The notes below the pieces were generated by a model. The model was not told the DNA's origin. It ran no database searches and saw only the letters and a program-made list of their open reading frames with translations. The position numbers were made by a program, and so were the translations under genes. Source: Desulfobacteraceae bacterium (GTDB taxonomy: Bacteria > Desulfobacterota > Desulfobacteria > Desulfobacterales > Desulfosarcinaceae). From it: a DNA stretch of 5,418 bases. The stretch spans positions 1 through 5,418 of the forward strand of contig JALVQM010000214.1 of NCBI GenBank assembly GCA_027025615.1. The letters run 5' to 3'. Shown piece after piece: positions 5,243-5,418 of the stretch; positions within the stretch are counted from its first letter, which is position 1, and each line of letters starts with the position of its first letter.

Positions 5243-5418
5243 AATATTTTATAGATACAAATATCCTTTTCTACGCAAACGATGCGCGGGGCAGGGCAAT
5301 CGCATCAAAATTATGTTCCAAATACGACCTTGGCTAAATAACTATTATCCCAACCAGCCTTGAGTCGCTTGTTTTTAACTCCCAATTTTGTGGAGCTTTC
5401 TTGACGGAGGAGATTAAG
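5239..5418 (+). pseudogene. PIN-domain (VapC-like) toxin interrupted by an in-frame stop
   Basis: The protein begins MKYFIDTNILFYANDARGRA, the N-terminal strand of PIN-domain ribonucleases, with the first catalytic Asp at D6 in FIDTNIL. A TAA at 5335-5337 ends the frame after 32 residues, against roughly 130 for the family. Past the stop the same frame continues ITIIPTSLESLVFN, then GAFLTEEIK at the window edge. These resemble the second strand/helix region of PIN proteins (V-I-x-T-x-V-L-x-E-L-x-N). The stop therefore looks like a nonsense mutation, not the end of a natural short gene. The conserved Glu of that helix is shifted or replaced by Ser. VapC-type toxins cleave tRNA or rRNA; this copy should be inactive. 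The rest lies outside the window. Confidence 0.6.

Noticed and set aside
5401..5418. GGAGGAG at the right edge as a ribosome binding site for a gene beyond the window
   Set aside because: It may simply encode Glu-Glu in the toxin frame, and no start codon is visible within the window.

Overview
The window carries a type IV pilus minor-pilin gene cluster with its likely regulator on the minus strand, and the remains of a toxin-antitoxin pair on the plus strand at the right edge. The host looks like a Gram-negative bacterium of moderate GC, perhaps a deltaproteobacterial (Desulfobacterota) lineage. The reasons are the pseudopilin set, the sigma-54 activator and the secreted Calx-beta protein. 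This placement is inference; there is no rRNA or other marker gene.

Reading along the minus strand (right to left): 4949-3573 encodes a response regulator of the NtrC class (REC, AAA+ with GAFTGA, Fis-type HTH). A 204-base gap follows. It holds an AT-rich inverted repeat (3524-3546), a perfect match to the IHF consensus (3438-3450), a GG-N10-GC sigma-54 -24/-12 element (3394-3409) and an AGGAGG ribosome binding site (3377-3382), in the order expected of an enhancer-driven sigma-54 promoter. Then come four tightly packed pseudopilin genes: GspH/FimT-like (3368-2862), PilW-like (2871-2176), PilV-like (2176-1730) and PilX-like (1716-1156). They overlap or nearly touch, so they form one operon. 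After a 186-base gap with a small hairpin, a secreted Calx-beta repeat protein starts at 969 and runs off the left edge. It sits where many bacteria have the tip adhesin gene pilY1.

Proposed joint function: a phosphorylated regulator, with IHF and sigma-54 RNA polymerase, switches on the minor pilins. These form the priming or tip complex of a type IV pilus or related fibre and may present the Calx-beta protein. Calcium is a recurring hint: Calx-beta repeats, an EF-hand-like 12-residue loop in PilX and an acidic Asp/Gly-rich loop in PilW.

On the plus strand, 5051-5242 encodes the C-terminal half of a VapB-like antitoxin, and the missing ribbon-helix-helix half lies just upstream in another frame. 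It overlaps (ATGA) a PIN-domain toxin start at 5239 that is cut by an in-frame TAA at 5335. Recognisable PIN-like sequence continues in the same frame past the stop. This looks like a decayed vapBC locus, or one with sequence errors. No RNA genes, CRISPR arrays or insertion sequences were seen.
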